This document shows, one piece after another, positions 34,536 to 43,292 of a stretch of 64,000 nt of DNA. A model generated the notes under the pieces. The model was given only the letters and a program-made list of their open reading frames with translations, was not told where the DNA came from and made no database searches. Position numbers and translations under genes: made by a program. This stretch comes from an uncultured Spirochaeta sp. (GTDB lineage: Bacteria; Spirochaetota; Spirochaetia; DSM-27196; Alkalispirochaetaceae). The stretch is from positions 19,380 to 83,379 of the forward strand of contig CAJWEZ010000011.1 in assembly GCA_913030605.1 (NCBI GenBank). Reading direction: 5' to 3'. Position 1 is the stretch's first letter; each line of letters begins with the position of its first letter.

Positions 34536-36248
34536 ATGGCAGATAAGGAAGCACAGTTCGCTGACTCTTCTTCGGGCGAGTCCCAGTCCCAGGAACTGCA
34601 GAGACAGTTCCTCGATCAGCTGGATGAGCTCGAGGAAGGGCAACTCGTCGAAGGCACGGTCATCCAGATCAGTGGCGACGAGGTATTCATCGACATCGGG
34701 TACAAGGCCGAAGGTCGAATCTCGCTGGATGAGTTTGAGACCGCCCCCGGTGTCGGCGATACGGTCGAAGTCGTGCTTCTGCGGAAGGACATCCGTAACG
34801 GCGGCGTTGCGGTTTCGAAGCGAAAGGCGGATGAAAAGCGATTCTGGAAAGAGCTCAAAGATGCGTTCCAGGAGCGTCAGCCGGTTACAGGCAAGGTAGT
34901 CAAGGCTATCAAGGGCGGTTTCGAGGTGCGCCTCCATGGAAACGTCCGCGGATTCAACCCCATCTCCAAGATGGACATCCGTCGCGTGGAGGACCCGGAA
35001 GAGTACATCGGCCTCGAAGACAAGTTCTTCGTGGAGCGGATCTACAGCGAGAACCGCGTCAATATCGTTCTGTCCCGCAGAGCATGGCTTGAGCAGGAAA
35101 CCGAGAAGAACCGGAACGCGTTCTTCGAGCAGGTCCAGATCGGCGATGAAGTCGAAGGTGTGGTGAAGAGCTTCACCTCCTTTGGCGCGTTTATCGATCT
35201 GGGAGGCTTCGACGGCCTGCTCCATATCAATGACATGAGCTGGGGGCACGTTACGCGTCCCAAGGACTATGTCAAGAAGGGCGAAACCGTCCGCCTGAAG
35301 GTCATCAAGATGGATTCTGAGGAAAAGAAGATCAACCTCAGCCTCCGTCACATGACCCCGGACCCGTGGGAGACGTTCGAGGATCGTTACGCCGTCGACC
35401 AGGTGGTCAAGGGAACTGTCACCAAACTTACCGACTTCGGCGCGTTCGTGGAGATCGAAGAAGGTATCGAGGGTCTGGTGCACATCTCCGAGATGTCCTG
35501 GGTTCAGCGCATCAACCATCCGAAGGAAGTTCTGTCACCGGGGCAGGAAGTGGAGACCAAGATCCTGGACTACGATATCCAGGCAGGTCGTGTCTCCCTC
35601 GGCCTCAAGCAGGTGATGGAGAATCCCTGGGACGATATCAACGAGCGGTATCCCGTCGGCAAACGCCTGCAAACGACGGTCAAGAAGATCACCGCCACCG
35701 GCGCCTTTGTCGAGGTCGAGGAGGGCATCGACGCCTTCCTGCACGTGGACGACCTCAGCTGGACCAAGCGCTACAAGAACCCCGGTGCCGTCCTGAAGGA
35801 AGGCCAGGAGCTCGAGGTGGTCGTGGTGCTCAGCGATCCGGACAACCAGAACGTCCGCGTCGGCCTGAAGCAGCTCGAGGACGATCCCTGGCAGCAGCTC
35901 AAGGAAGCGTATCCGCCCAAGAGCATCATCGAGGGCGAGATCACCAACATCACCGACTTCGGCATCTTCGTTCGTGTCCAGGGTGGCATTGAGGGCCTCA
36001 TCAACAAGATGAACCTCGCCGACCCCCGGAACGAGAGCTTCGAGGAAGCGGTCGCCAAGTACTCTGTCGGCGACAAGATCAAGGCGGTGGTCACCGAGGT
36101 GAATCCGGGTCGCCAGCGGCTGTCGCTCTCCATTCGTGAGCTCCAGCGGCAGCAGCAGCGTCAGGAACTGCAGAAGTACATCCACGATGCGGATGACGAC
36201 GCAACCGTCACGCTCGGCGATATGCTGAAGGAAAAGCAGGACAACTAG
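34536..36248 (+). CDS. rpsA: 30S ribosomal protein S1
   Basis: S1 binds mRNA on the 30S platform and helps unfold structured leaders. Six S1 domains can be counted in 570 residues (starts near 38, 110, 193, 278, 365 and 453), domains 3-6 sharing the FGAF/FGIF-type core. The N-terminus is acidic. GCAGGAG precedes the ATG. A six-domain S1 is relevant to any leaderless or weak-SD mRNAs in this genome, because S1 assists SD-led initiation but is not needed for leaderless ones. Confidence 0.97.
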   Translation: MADKEAQFADSSSGESQSQELQRQFLDQLDELEEGQLVEGTVIQISGDEVFIDIGYKAEGRISLDEFETAPGVGDTVEVVLLRKDIRNGGVAVSKRKADEKRFWKELKDAFQERQPVTGKVVKAIKGGFEVRLHGNVRGFNPISKMDIRRVEDPEEYIGLEDKFFVERIYSENRVNIVLSRRAWLEQETEKNRNAFFEQVQIGDEVEGVVKSFTSFGAFIDLGGFDGLLHINDMSWGHVTRPKDYVKKGETVRLKVIKMDSEEKKINLSLRHMTPDPWETFEDRYAVDQVVKGTVTKLTDFGAFVEIEEGIEGLVHISEMSWVQRINHPKEVLSPGQEVETKILDYDIQAGRVSLGLKQVMENPWDDINERYPVGKRLQTTVKKITATGAFVEVEEGIDAFLHVDDLSWTKRYKNPGAVLKEGQELEVVVVLSDPDNQNVRVGLKQLEDDPWQQLKEAYPPKSIIEGEITNITDFGIFVRVQGGIEGLINKMNLADPRNESFEEAVAKYSVGDKIKAVVTEVNPGRQRLSLSIRELQRQQQRQELQKYIHDADDDATVTLGDMLKEKQDN

Positions 36249-36254
36249 GCTTGA

Positions 36255-37784
36255 ATGGGACTCGCACAGGTCGATCTCGATCGGTTTCAAACGCTGATCG
36301 AGATCAACGCGCTGATCAACTCAGACTTCTCTGACCTCCGCGCGGTCCTGAAGCGGATCGTCGAATCCGCCATGCGGTTGACGGAGGGCGAGGCATCCTC
36401 GCTCCTCCTGGTCAACCCGGAAAACAACAAGCTGTATTTTGAAATCGCACTGGGGTCCAAGGGACCCCAGGTGCAACAGTTTTCTCTCGAAATGGGTGAG
36501 GGTATCGCCGGCTGGGTCGCCCAGCACAACCGCTCGCTCATGGTCAACGATACCGACGAAGACCCGCGCCACATGCGCGATATCGGCCGCAAGGTCGGGT
36601 ATCCCGCCAGTTCGATCCTCGCCGTTCCCATGCGGGTCAAGGATCGCTGCATCGGCGTGATCGAAATCCTGAACAAACGCGATGGCCTCATGTTCGACGA
36701 AGACGACCTTCAGTGGCTCGAGATCTTTGCGAATCAGGCCGCAATCGCGATTCAGAACGCGCGCACCTTTCAACAGGTCCGCAATGAGGTCGATCTCCTC
36801 CAGGACCAGGTCAATACCGACCAGGGCTACCACACGATGGTCTGGGCCAGCCCCGCCATGGGCGAAGAGCTGCAGCTCGTGGAACGGGTGGCCCCCACCG
36901 AAAGCACGGTCCTCATCCTCGGAGAAAGCGGCGTCGGAAAGGAACTGATCGCCGAGCAGATCCACCTGAAGTCGAACCGCGCGAAACATCCCTTCATCCG
37001 CGTCAATTGTGCCGCCCTGCCGGCGGCGCTGCTGGAGAGCGAGCTCTTCGGACACGTGAAGGGGGCGTTCACCGACGCAGTCTCCGATCGCCGCGGGCGA
37101 TTCGAACTGGCCGACCGCGGGACGATCTTTCTGGACGAGATCGGCGATCTTCCCCTGGCGCTGCAGGCCAAGATGCTGCGGGTAATCCAGGAGAAGACGT
37201 TTGAGCGCGTCGGCGCCAGCGAGTCGATCACCGTGGACGTCCGCATCATCGCCGCCACAAACCGCGATATTGAGGCTCTGGTGGAGGAGGGCGAGTTTCG
37301 CAGCGACCTCTACTATCGTCTGAACGTGCTTCCCCTCAGTATTCCCCCGCTGCGACAGCGACCGGAGGACATCACCGAGCTGGCGGAGTTCTTTCTCAAG
37401 CGCTTTGCCCGGGAGACCAACAAGCACGTCACGGGGTTTTCGGACGAGGCAATGGAGGCTCTCCTCTCTTACAACTGGCCCGGAAACGTCCGGGAACTGG
37501 AGAACGCCGTGGAACGATCGGTCGTCATCAGTCGTCATGAGCGGGTGATGCCGGAGGATCTGCTTCTTCACGGCAACGAAGGGCCCGACGCGGAACGCTA
37601 TCAGGGCAAGAGCCTCAAGGACAGTATCAACCTCTTTAAACGGCAGTTCATCCGTCGCGCCCTTGACCGTCACGGATGGAACCACACCGAGACGGCCCGC
37701 GAGCTCCAGATCCAGCGGTCGTATCTCTCCAAACTCGTCAAGGATCTTCACATCAAACAGCACAAAGGAGACAGTTCGCAATGA
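36255..37784 (+). CDS. GAF-AAA+-Fis transcriptional regulator with GAFTDA loop
   Basis: Looks like a bacterial enhancer-binding protein: N-terminal GAF domain (about 10-175), AAA+ domain (about 195-420) with Walker A GESGVGKE and Walker [11 protein letters not shown], and a C-terminal Fis-type helix-turn-helix ([22 protein letters not shown]). The loop that contacts sigma54, normally GAFTGA, reads GAFTDA (about 269-274). This Gly-to-Asp change may weaken or alter sigma54 contact. The ligand of the GAF domain is unknown. It starts 6 bp after rpsA and is coupled (ATGA) to the next TPR membrane gene. Confidence 0.88.
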   Translation: MGLAQVDLDRFQTLIEINALINSDFSDLRAVLKRIVESAMRLTEGEASSLLLVNPENNKLYFEIALGSKGPQVQQFSLEMGEGIAGWVAQHNRSLMVNDTDEDPRHMRDIGRKVGYPASSILAVPMRVKDRCIGVIEILNKRDGLMFDEDDLQWLEIFANQAAIAIQNARTFQQVRNEVDLLQDQVNTDQGYHTMVWASPAMGEELQLVERVAPTESTVLILGESGVGKELIAEQIHLKSNRAKHPFIRVNCAALPAALLESELFGHVKGAFTDAVSDRRGRFELADRGTIFLDEIGDLPLALQAKMLRVIQEKTFERVGASESITVDVRIIAATNRDIEALVEEGEFRSDLYYRLNVLPLSIPPLRQRPEDITELAEFFLKRFARETNKHVTGFSDEAMEALLSYNWPGNVRELENAVERSVVISRHERVMPEDLLLHGNEGPDAERYQGKSLKDSINLFKRQFIRRALDRHGWNHTETARELQIQRSYLSKLVKDLHIKQHKGDSSQ

Positions 37785-38494
37785 GCGATCGATCCACCAC
37801 TACTTCCAAGTCGTTCTCTGATTCCCTCATCGAGTTTCTCGGAAACCACCGCAAGGCCCTGCTCGTCATCTCCGGCGTGATCGTCGTCGGTATCGTTGCC
37901 GCCGTTGCCGTTGCCCAGATCGCAAACGTCCGTTCGGACCGCGCCGTACGCGCCGCCGAGCATATCCAGTCGCTGTGGAGCGATTACCAGGACGCCGCGG
38001 GCGCTACCGATCAGGCCGATCAGGCAGCTTCGCTGGAGGAGGAACTCCGTACCGCGATCACCGACGCCAAGGACCAGTACCCGCGCACGTACGGCGCTCG
38101 GCGCGCCCAGTTTGTGCTTGGCCAGCTGGAATGGAGCCTCGAGAACTGGCAGGCGGCGCAAGACGCGTTCATGGCGGTCGTGAACGACCACCGAACCACG
38201 CATCTGACGGCGCCGGCGATGTTCAGCGCGGCGGCGGCGGCCGAGAACCTCGGCGAACTGGACCGTGCCCGCGAGCTGTACGGCCGTCTCGCCGAAGGTA
38301 CGATCCAACCGAACGTGGAGGTCGCCCACGCCCTGTTCAACCTTGGCCGCCTGGCCGAGGAGGACGGCGACACCCAGTTGGCACTGGAGTACTACAACCG
38401 TCTGGTGGACGAGCACGGCGACAGCAATTGGACAAACCTCGGGAGAAACCGTATAATCTGGCTCACGAGTCAGGGGGCCGGCGCGGAAGGCTGA
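37781..38494 (+). CDS. Single-pass membrane TPR protein (YfgM-like)
   Basis: 237 residues: a short cytoplasmic N-terminus, one membrane helix (about 26-47, LLVISGVIVVGIVAAVAVAQI), then a soluble TPR region with about three repeats (for example AQFVLGQLEWSLENWQAAQDAF and ALFNLGRLAEEDGDTQLALEYY). The layout matches YfgM/tetratricopeptide ancillary SecYEG-chaperone proteins, but this is a structural likeness only. AAAGGAG precedes the ATG, which overlaps the stop of the regulator gene. Confidence 0.78.
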   Translation: MSDRSTTTSKSFSDSLIEFLGNHRKALLVISGVIVVGIVAAVAVAQIANVRSDRAVRAAEHIQSLWSDYQDAAGATDQADQAASLEEELRTAITDAKDQYPRTYGARRAQFVLGQLEWSLENWQAAQDAFMAVVNDHRTTHLTAPAMFSAAAAAENLGELDRARELYGRLAEGTIQPNVEVAHALFNLGRLAEEDGDTQLALEYYNRLVDEHGDSNWTNLGRNRIIWLTSQGAGAEG

Positions 38495-38509
38495 TACCGG
38501 AACAGCTCC

Positions 38510-38534
38510 CGTAACCTCCGGCCCGTAGGTTACG
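38510..38534 (+). promoter_or_regulatory. 8-bp inverted repeat before the adenylate cyclase gene
   Basis: CGTAACCT (38510-38517) and AGGTTACG (38527-38534) form a perfect dyad with a 9-nt spacer, ending a few bases before the GAGGAG ribosome-binding site of the cyclase gene. No T-run follows. It could be an operator or an RNA hairpin. Confidence 0.45.
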
Positions 38535-38551
38535 TACTCGAGGAGTCCCAC

Positions 38552-40942
38552 ATGGCGCAAAATCGGGCCAAGTTTTTCGAAACCCGGAATTTCGGGTTTG
38601 TCATCGCCCTCCTGGTATTCGGGCTATTTGTTCTGCTTCGGTTCGGTACCACCATTCCGGAACGCCTCGAGCTGAAAATGCTCGACGTCCATTTCAACCT
38701 GAAAAACGTCTTTCAGGCCCAGTCGGTCCAGAAGGGCGTGACCGTCGTCCAGCGCAATCCGAACATATCCGAGGACATCCTCATCGTCGGTATCGACCCG
38801 ACAACGCTGTCCCGCCTCGGTCGCTGGCCCTTTCCCCGGTACCGTCACGCCGACCTGATCAACTCCTTTGCCCGCATCTCGGACCAGACGCAGCGCGAAC
38901 GCTCACTGTTTCTTGACCTCTTTTTCATCGAACCGAGTGACGACGCGGTGAACGACGCGCTCCTCCTTGACGCCATGCGGCAGAACGACCGCGTGTTCCT
39001 GGAGACGATCCTCGAGTACAGCGAGCCGAACCCGCAGAACTATGAGGAATTCTTTCAGCGTCACCAGCGGCTCTTCGAGGCGGATGGGCGTATCACCAAC
39101 GTTGACGGTCCCTGGCAGGACATGCCGTCCTTTTTCGGGCTGCAGCCACCGCTCCAGCCGCTCGCCGGTGCCGTCGGTGGATACGGCCACGCAAACCTCT
39201 GGGATGACTATGACAGCGTCTATCGCCGACAGCCGATGGTGGCCAAGCTGTCGGAGCTGGTGGCCGAGTACACTCTCGAGGACGTGACCACCGACCTGGT
39301 GATCGATGAGTCCAACTACGAGCGGCTCGTGTGGTTTGACCGCAACGGCCGCGACCATACCGTTGACCTTCCGCTCACCGACGCCGGTATCGCCGATCTG
39401 AGGCAACGGTTGGAGGACGACGCCCCACGCCTGCCGGTCGACCAGGACGGAGACGGGGAGCCCGATGGCTACACGTTTGTACTGCGCCACTACCGAGAGC
39501 AGTTTATTCCCTCGATAACCCTCGCTCTGGCGCTGGACTACTTCAACAAGTCTCTCGAAGACGTGGAGGTACGGGTCGGCGAGTACGTCCGCATCCCCGA
39601 CCCGCAGTACTTTGATGTGGATCGCGGTGAGTGGGTCGACTACCAGATCCTCCAGCGCCCGGCGGTGCTCGACGAAAACGGACAGGTCGTCCAGGAGGCG
39701 GTCTACCGACCAACCGACGAAATCGTGATCCCGATCGACGAACTCGGCACCATGCTGATCAACTACATGGGACAGCGGTCGAGTAGCGCCCGTGACGGCT
39801 ACCAGACGTTTCCGGTACGGCCGTACTACGGCTACGCCGCCCGTGTTCCCGGGCCCAACCCCGCGGACTGGCCCCCGACGAGGGCCGTGGAAAACAAGAT
39901 CATCATGGTCGGCGCGTTCTCCCAGGGCATGGCGGACGACGAGAAACTGACACCCTACGGACTGATGTACGGTGTGGAAGTCCACGCGAATGCGCTCAAC
40001 ACGATTCTCATGGACAAGTTCATCAACTACGCCCCCATGTGGATGGATCTGGCGATTCTCGCCGCCGCAGCGCTGCTGGTCGCATTCATGAGTTCGCGTC
40101 TTTCCACGATCTGGGCGATGATCATCACGCTCGTCCTCATCATCGTGTTCTTCTTCGTAACCACGATCGTCTTTGACGAACAGGCGCTGATGATCAACTT
40201 CTCCAGTCCCGCGATCGCGATGCTCCTGACCTTCGTCAGTATCGTTGTGTACCGAGTCATGACCGAGGAAAAGGACAAGCGTCGTATCCGTGACATGTTC
40301 GGCCGCTACGTCAGCCCCGCCGTCGTGTCCGAGATTCTGGAACGTCCACCGGAGCTCGGTGGTGTCGACAAGGACCTCACCGTGTTCTTCAGCGACATTC
40401 GCGGATTCACCACGCTGTCTGAGTCGATGTCCCCGCAGGAACTGGTCAACCACCTCAATGTCTATCTCACGGCGATGACCGATACGATCCTCGAGTATCG
40501 AGGCACGCTGGACAAGTACGTCGGTGACGAGATCATGTGTTTCTGGGGCGCTCCGCTGCCGCAGGAGGATCACGCGATCCTGGCGTGCAAATCGGCGCTC
40601 CGGCAGATGCAGAAACTGGATGAGCTCAACTCGCAGTGGCCGCCGGAAAAACAGATCAACATCGGAATCGGCATCAACTCCGGAATCATGACAGTCGGAA
40701 ACATGGGAAGCCAGGGGCGCATGAACTACACCCTCATGGGCGACAATGTGAACCTCGGCGCGCGCCTCGAAGGTACCAACAAACAGTACGGCACCGGCAT
40801 CATCATCAGTGAGTTCACCTACGGTCTGGTCAAGGATCGTGTCATCGCTCGGGAGCTCGATAACATCCGGGTCAAGGGCAAAAACAAACCCGTGGTGATT
40901 TATGAACTCGTCGACGTTCCGGAAGGGCTGGAGGTTGAGTAG
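38552..40942 (+). CDS. CHASE2-domain class III adenylate cyclase
   Basis: Membrane receptor cyclase of 796 residues. One N-terminal helix (about 14-33), a large extracytoplasmic CHASE2 sensor (about 40-485), three helices (about 490-575), then a catalytic domain (about 595-785). The catalytic set is complete: metal Asp in FFSDIRGFT, second Asp in KYVGDEIM, and the NLGARLEG Asn/Arg pair. The Lys of LDKYVGDE and the Asp of MGDNVN match the adenine-specifying residues, so ATP to cAMP is predicted. GAGGAG precedes the start. It overlaps a lipoprotein gene by 41 bp, which may encode a periplasmic partner of the sensor. Confidence 0.9.
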   Translation: MAQNRAKFFETRNFGFVIALLVFGLFVLLRFGTTIPERLELKMLDVHFNLKNVFQAQSVQKGVTVVQRNPNISEDILIVGIDPTTLSRLGRWPFPRYRHADLINSFARISDQTQRERSLFLDLFFIEPSDDAVNDALLLDAMRQNDRVFLETILEYSEPNPQNYEEFFQRHQRLFEADGRITNVDGPWQDMPSFFGLQPPLQPLAGAVGGYGHANLWDDYDSVYRRQPMVAKLSELVAEYTLEDVTTDLVIDESNYERLVWFDRNGRDHTVDLPLTDAGIADLRQRLEDDAPRLPVDQDGDGEPDGYTFVLRHYREQFIPSITLALALDYFNKSLEDVEVRVGEYVRIPDPQYFDVDRGEWVDYQILQRPAVLDENGQVVQEAVYRPTDEIVIPIDELGTMLINYMGQRSSSARDGYQTFPVRPYYGYAARVPGPNPADWPPTRAVENKIIMVGAFSQGMADDEKLTPYGLMYGVEVHANALNTILMDKFINYAPMWMDLAILAAAALLVAFMSSRLSTIWAMIITLVLIIVFFFVTTIVFDEQALMINFSSPAIAMLLTFVSIVVYRVMTEEKDKRRIRDMFGRYVSPAVVSEILERPPELGGVDKDLTVFFSDIRGFTTLSESMSPQELVNHLNVYLTAMTDTILEYRGTLDKYVGDEIMCFWGAPLPQEDHAILACKSALRQMQKLDELNSQWPPEKQINIGIGINSGIMTVGNMGSQGRMNYTLMGDNVNLGARLEGTNKQYGTGIIISEFTYGLVKDRVIARELDNIRVKGKNKPVVIYELVDVPEGLEVE

Positions 40943-41735
40943 GGGAATCCTCCGCGTTCTTCCGGCGACACTGGCACGCGGTCTGCTCACGGCCGCGGCG
41001 ATCGCTGCATTCCTGGTCGCCTGCGGCCTGCCGACGATTCCGTACCTGGCGCCACCACAGAATGCAGACAGCTCCGGTCTGAACGAGGAAACGCGGGTCG
41101 TGACGTTCGAACACAACCCGGACAACGACGGCGATGATTTTCAAGGGTACGAGCTGTACTACAAGCTGTACACCGTCGATCAGCGATCGCAGATAGACGC
41201 CGACGCCAACTACATCGCCACCACGCCGGTGGAGCCAGGACCCGGCAGGCTGCAGCAGCGTGGCTTCGTCCGCGCCGTGGCCGTCAGTGAGCGCCTTTCG
41301 TCAACGCCGTATTCGATCACCGAAATCATCGGCGATGACCAGTTGCCGCAACTCCCCACGACACCGACAGCCTCTCTCGTCACCTACAGTCTGGACCTCT
41401 CGGGACCGTTTGCCGCCGACCCCGACGCAGACCTGATCGTCACCTGGGATCAGGGAGGAGGCCGGGCCCGCGGTTTCCGTCGCCGCAGCGTACAGAGTGA
41501 CTTCGCCGCCGATCCCCGCAACTCCCTGGACAGCTTCTGGGCCCAGACGGCGTACGACCCAACGGACTGGGACATCCAGCAGATGGGCCTTGACGATGAA
41601 ATCGACCAGAACGGCGTGCCCGACCGGTTTGTCACCATCTGGTACGCGATCGCGTACGGTGTCGACGGCACGTCGTTTTCCGGCTACTACAGCGAGCCAC
41701 TCCGCCTCGACGATGCCGTCGTGGTTCTTCAGTAG
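40902..41735 (+). CDS. Predicted lipoprotein overlapping the cyclase gene
   Basis: 277 residues. A long basic N-region is followed by a hydrophobic core and a lipobox FLVAC-G (Cys at about 41), so the product is probably lipid-anchored. The mature part is hydrophilic with no recognised domain. The ATG at 40902 has GGTGAT, complementary to the extended anti-SD, at good spacing; a TTG at 40935 would shorten the signal to 30 residues but has no spaced ribosome-binding site. The 41-bp overlap with the cyclase gene suggests joint function, possibly as ligand-binding or docking partner; this is inference. Confidence 0.7.
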   Translation: MNSSTFRKGWRLSRGILRVLPATLARGLLTAAAIAAFLVACGLPTIPYLAPPQNADSSGLNEETRVVTFEHNPDNDGDDFQGYELYYKLYTVDQRSQIDADANYIATTPVEPGPGRLQQRGFVRAVAVSERLSSTPYSITEIIGDDQLPQLPTTPTASLVTYSLDLSGPFAADPDADLIVTWDQGGGRARGFRRRSVQSDFAADPRNSLDSFWAQTAYDPTDWDIQQMGLDDEIDQNGVPDRFVTIWYAIAYGVDGTSFSGYYSEPLRLDDAVVVLQ

Positions 41736-41791
41736 CGACACCACCCACGAAGCGGAGCCCCGCACAGCCAGGCCCGCACTTGTGACAGGGT

Positions 41792-42109
41792 GTGAATTCG
41801 TGGTACCAATCCTTCGTGGCTACACTGTATCTCGCTATCGGACTCAGCTACCTCGCGATCGGAACGCTTCTCGCACTCCTGTACGTATACGTGTTTCGCC
41901 GCCGCTTCTCCGGTCAGTTCTGGGGAGCAGCGCTTGTTGCAATCGCCGGCGCGTTCCTCGGCGGACTCGTCGATTTCCTGTTCCGCGACATCATCGAGCG
42001 CCTCAGCGCGATCAACGGTGTCCTCAACATTTTCCCGCCCATCATTGCCGCATCGATCGTTCTCAGCATCTTCGCGGCACTGAGCGAACGCAAAGACGAA
42101 TATGACTGA
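41792..42109 (+). CDS. Small three-helix membrane protein
   Basis: 105 residues from a GTG start. Three hydrophobic segments (about 8-34, 42-62, 78-98) with a short charged loop and a charged C-terminus (ERKDEYD). The Gly-rich second helix recalls small membrane families such as YeaQ/GlsB, but I do not recognise the family. It lies 56 bp after the lipoprotein. The ribosome-binding site (ACAGGG) is weak and close to the start. Confidence 0.6.
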   Translation: MNSWYQSFVATLYLAIGLSYLAIGTLLALLYVYVFRRRFSGQFWGAALVAIAGAFLGGLVDFLFRDIIERLSAINGVLNIFPPIIAASIVLSIFAALSERKDEYD

Positions 42110-42336
42110 CGGTTCCAACGTGGGCGGAGTCACCATGCCCAGCGGCGACTCCGCTCTCGGCAGCGTAACCGCACCCCGGAACTCCCGGCGGGCGGTGAGG
42201 AATTTCGTCCATTTCACAACTTCCGATAATGGATATTCTGTCTACTTGAATCTGATACACGCCTGGAGCGTCGTGCCGACGTCCCGCAGGACCACATGCC
42301 GCATGATACGCCCTGACTGAACAGAGAGGTTTCGCA
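42110..42336 (+). other. Intergenic region before mazG, no confident gene
   Basis: A 72-codon open frame (42102-42320) overlaps the end of the small membrane gene, but its second half has irregular base use and no recognisable similarity. The middle of the region (about 42210-42260) is relatively AT-rich, as expected for a promoter region, but no -35/-10 pair stands out. AGAGAGG just before 42337 is the mazG ribosome-binding site. Confidence 0.4.
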
Positions 42337-43251
42337 ATGACACACAACCCCCATGATGAACTTCGCGCGGATGGAAGCCCGGACCGCCATCTTCGTCCAG
42401 ATGAAGCCGCACTCTTCGAGCGGTACGCGGCGATCGTCCGTCGCCTCAGAGCCGACGACGGGTGTCCGTGGGATCGCAAACAGACGCTTCGGTCACTCCG
42501 CCGCTACCTGATCGAGGAATCGTTCGAGGTCCTCGCTGCGATCGAGGACCTATCCGCCTCCGAGGCCAACGCCGGTTCCGACACTGCGCACACAAAGTCC
42601 CCGGTGACGCACGCGTTCGCCCATGTCGCCGAGGAACTCGGGGACGTCGTGCTGGTCACGCTCCTGTTGGCCGATGCCCTGGAGCACGCCGCGGGAACAT
42701 CGTTTACCGAGATTCTTCTCGAAAACGGTCGCAAACTTGTGCGCCGCCACCCGCATGTGTTCGGTGATATCGAGGCAAATGACTCCGCGCAGGTGGTCGC
42801 AAACTGGAATCAAATCAAGACGGAACAGGAAGGCAGGTCCACCTCCGCACACCACGTAAGTGCCGGCCTGCCACCGCTCGAGCGCGCCTACGAGATTCAG
42901 AAGAAGGCCTCCGACCTCGGGTTTGACTGGCCCGACGTGGAGCCCGTATTTGAGAAGCTTCACGAGGAGATCGACGAGCTGAGAACCGCTCTCGCGGATG
43001 CGCAAGCGTCCAACGCCGCCATCAGAGACAATCGGTCAATCGAGGACGAACTCGGAGATATCCTGTTTTCCGTCGTCAACCTTTCACGACACCTCAAAAC
43101 CGACCCGTCGGTCGCCCTGGGCCTGACAAATCGCAAGTTTCTCACGCGATTTGCCGCCGTGGAGAATGCGCTCGCCGATCGCGGCAGCTCGCTCGAAGAC
43201 GCGTCACTCGAAGAGATGGACGCGCTCTGGGAACAGGCAAAACGCGACTGA
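42337..43251 (+). CDS. mazG: Nucleoside triphosphate pyrophosphohydrolase MazG
   Basis: Hydrolyses NTPs/dNTPs to monophosphates and pyrophosphate. Two MazG domains are visible in 304 residues: the first with CPWDRKQTLRSLRRYLIEESFEV (about 43-65) and an EELGDV metal motif (about 98-103); the second with EEIDEL, EDELGDILF (about 235-243) and FDWPDV. A His/Asp-poor insert of about 25 residues separates the first motif pair (ASEANAGSDTAHTKS). AGAGAGG precedes the start. It converges with the radical-SAM gene. Confidence 0.92.
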   Translation: MTHNPHDELRADGSPDRHLRPDEAALFERYAAIVRRLRADDGCPWDRKQTLRSLRRYLIEESFEVLAAIEDLSASEANAGSDTAHTKSPVTHAFAHVAEELGDVVLVTLLLADALEHAAGTSFTEILLENGRKLVRRHPHVFGDIEANDSAQVVANWNQIKTEQEGRSTSAHHVSAGLPPLERAYEIQKKASDLGFDWPDVEPVFEKLHEEIDELRTALADAQASNAAIRDNRSIEDELGDILFSVVNLSRHLKTDPSVALGLTNRKFLTRFAAVENALADRGSSLEDASLEEMDALWEQAKRD

Positions 43252-43261
43252 TCCCACCCTT

Positions 43262-43292
43262 CCGGCGAACCGCTACATCTCCGGTTCGCCGG
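43262..43292 (-). repeat. 11-bp perfect hairpin spanning the radical-SAM stop codon
   Basis: CCGGCGAACCG (43262-43272) and CGGTTCGCCGG (43282-43292) are exact inverted repeats with a 9-nt loop that contains the TAG stop (43275-43273). There is no T-run on either strand, so it may act as a Rho-independent-like or stability structure for the convergent genes mazG and radical-SAM. Confidence 0.6.

Noticed and set aside
33387..35519. Very long antisense open frames opposite rpsA/cmk and likewise opposite mutS, infB, pnp, greA, the cyclase, the radical-SAM gene and the OmpA-like gene
   Set aside because: In a high-GC genome stop codons are rare in the complementary frames; each lies wholly opposite a gene with clear family motifs and itself shows no motif.
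42102..42320. 72-codon open frame overlapping the end of the small membrane gene
   Set aside because: No recognisable family, second half has irregular composition, and the region is where a mazG promoter is expected; kept as intergenic.
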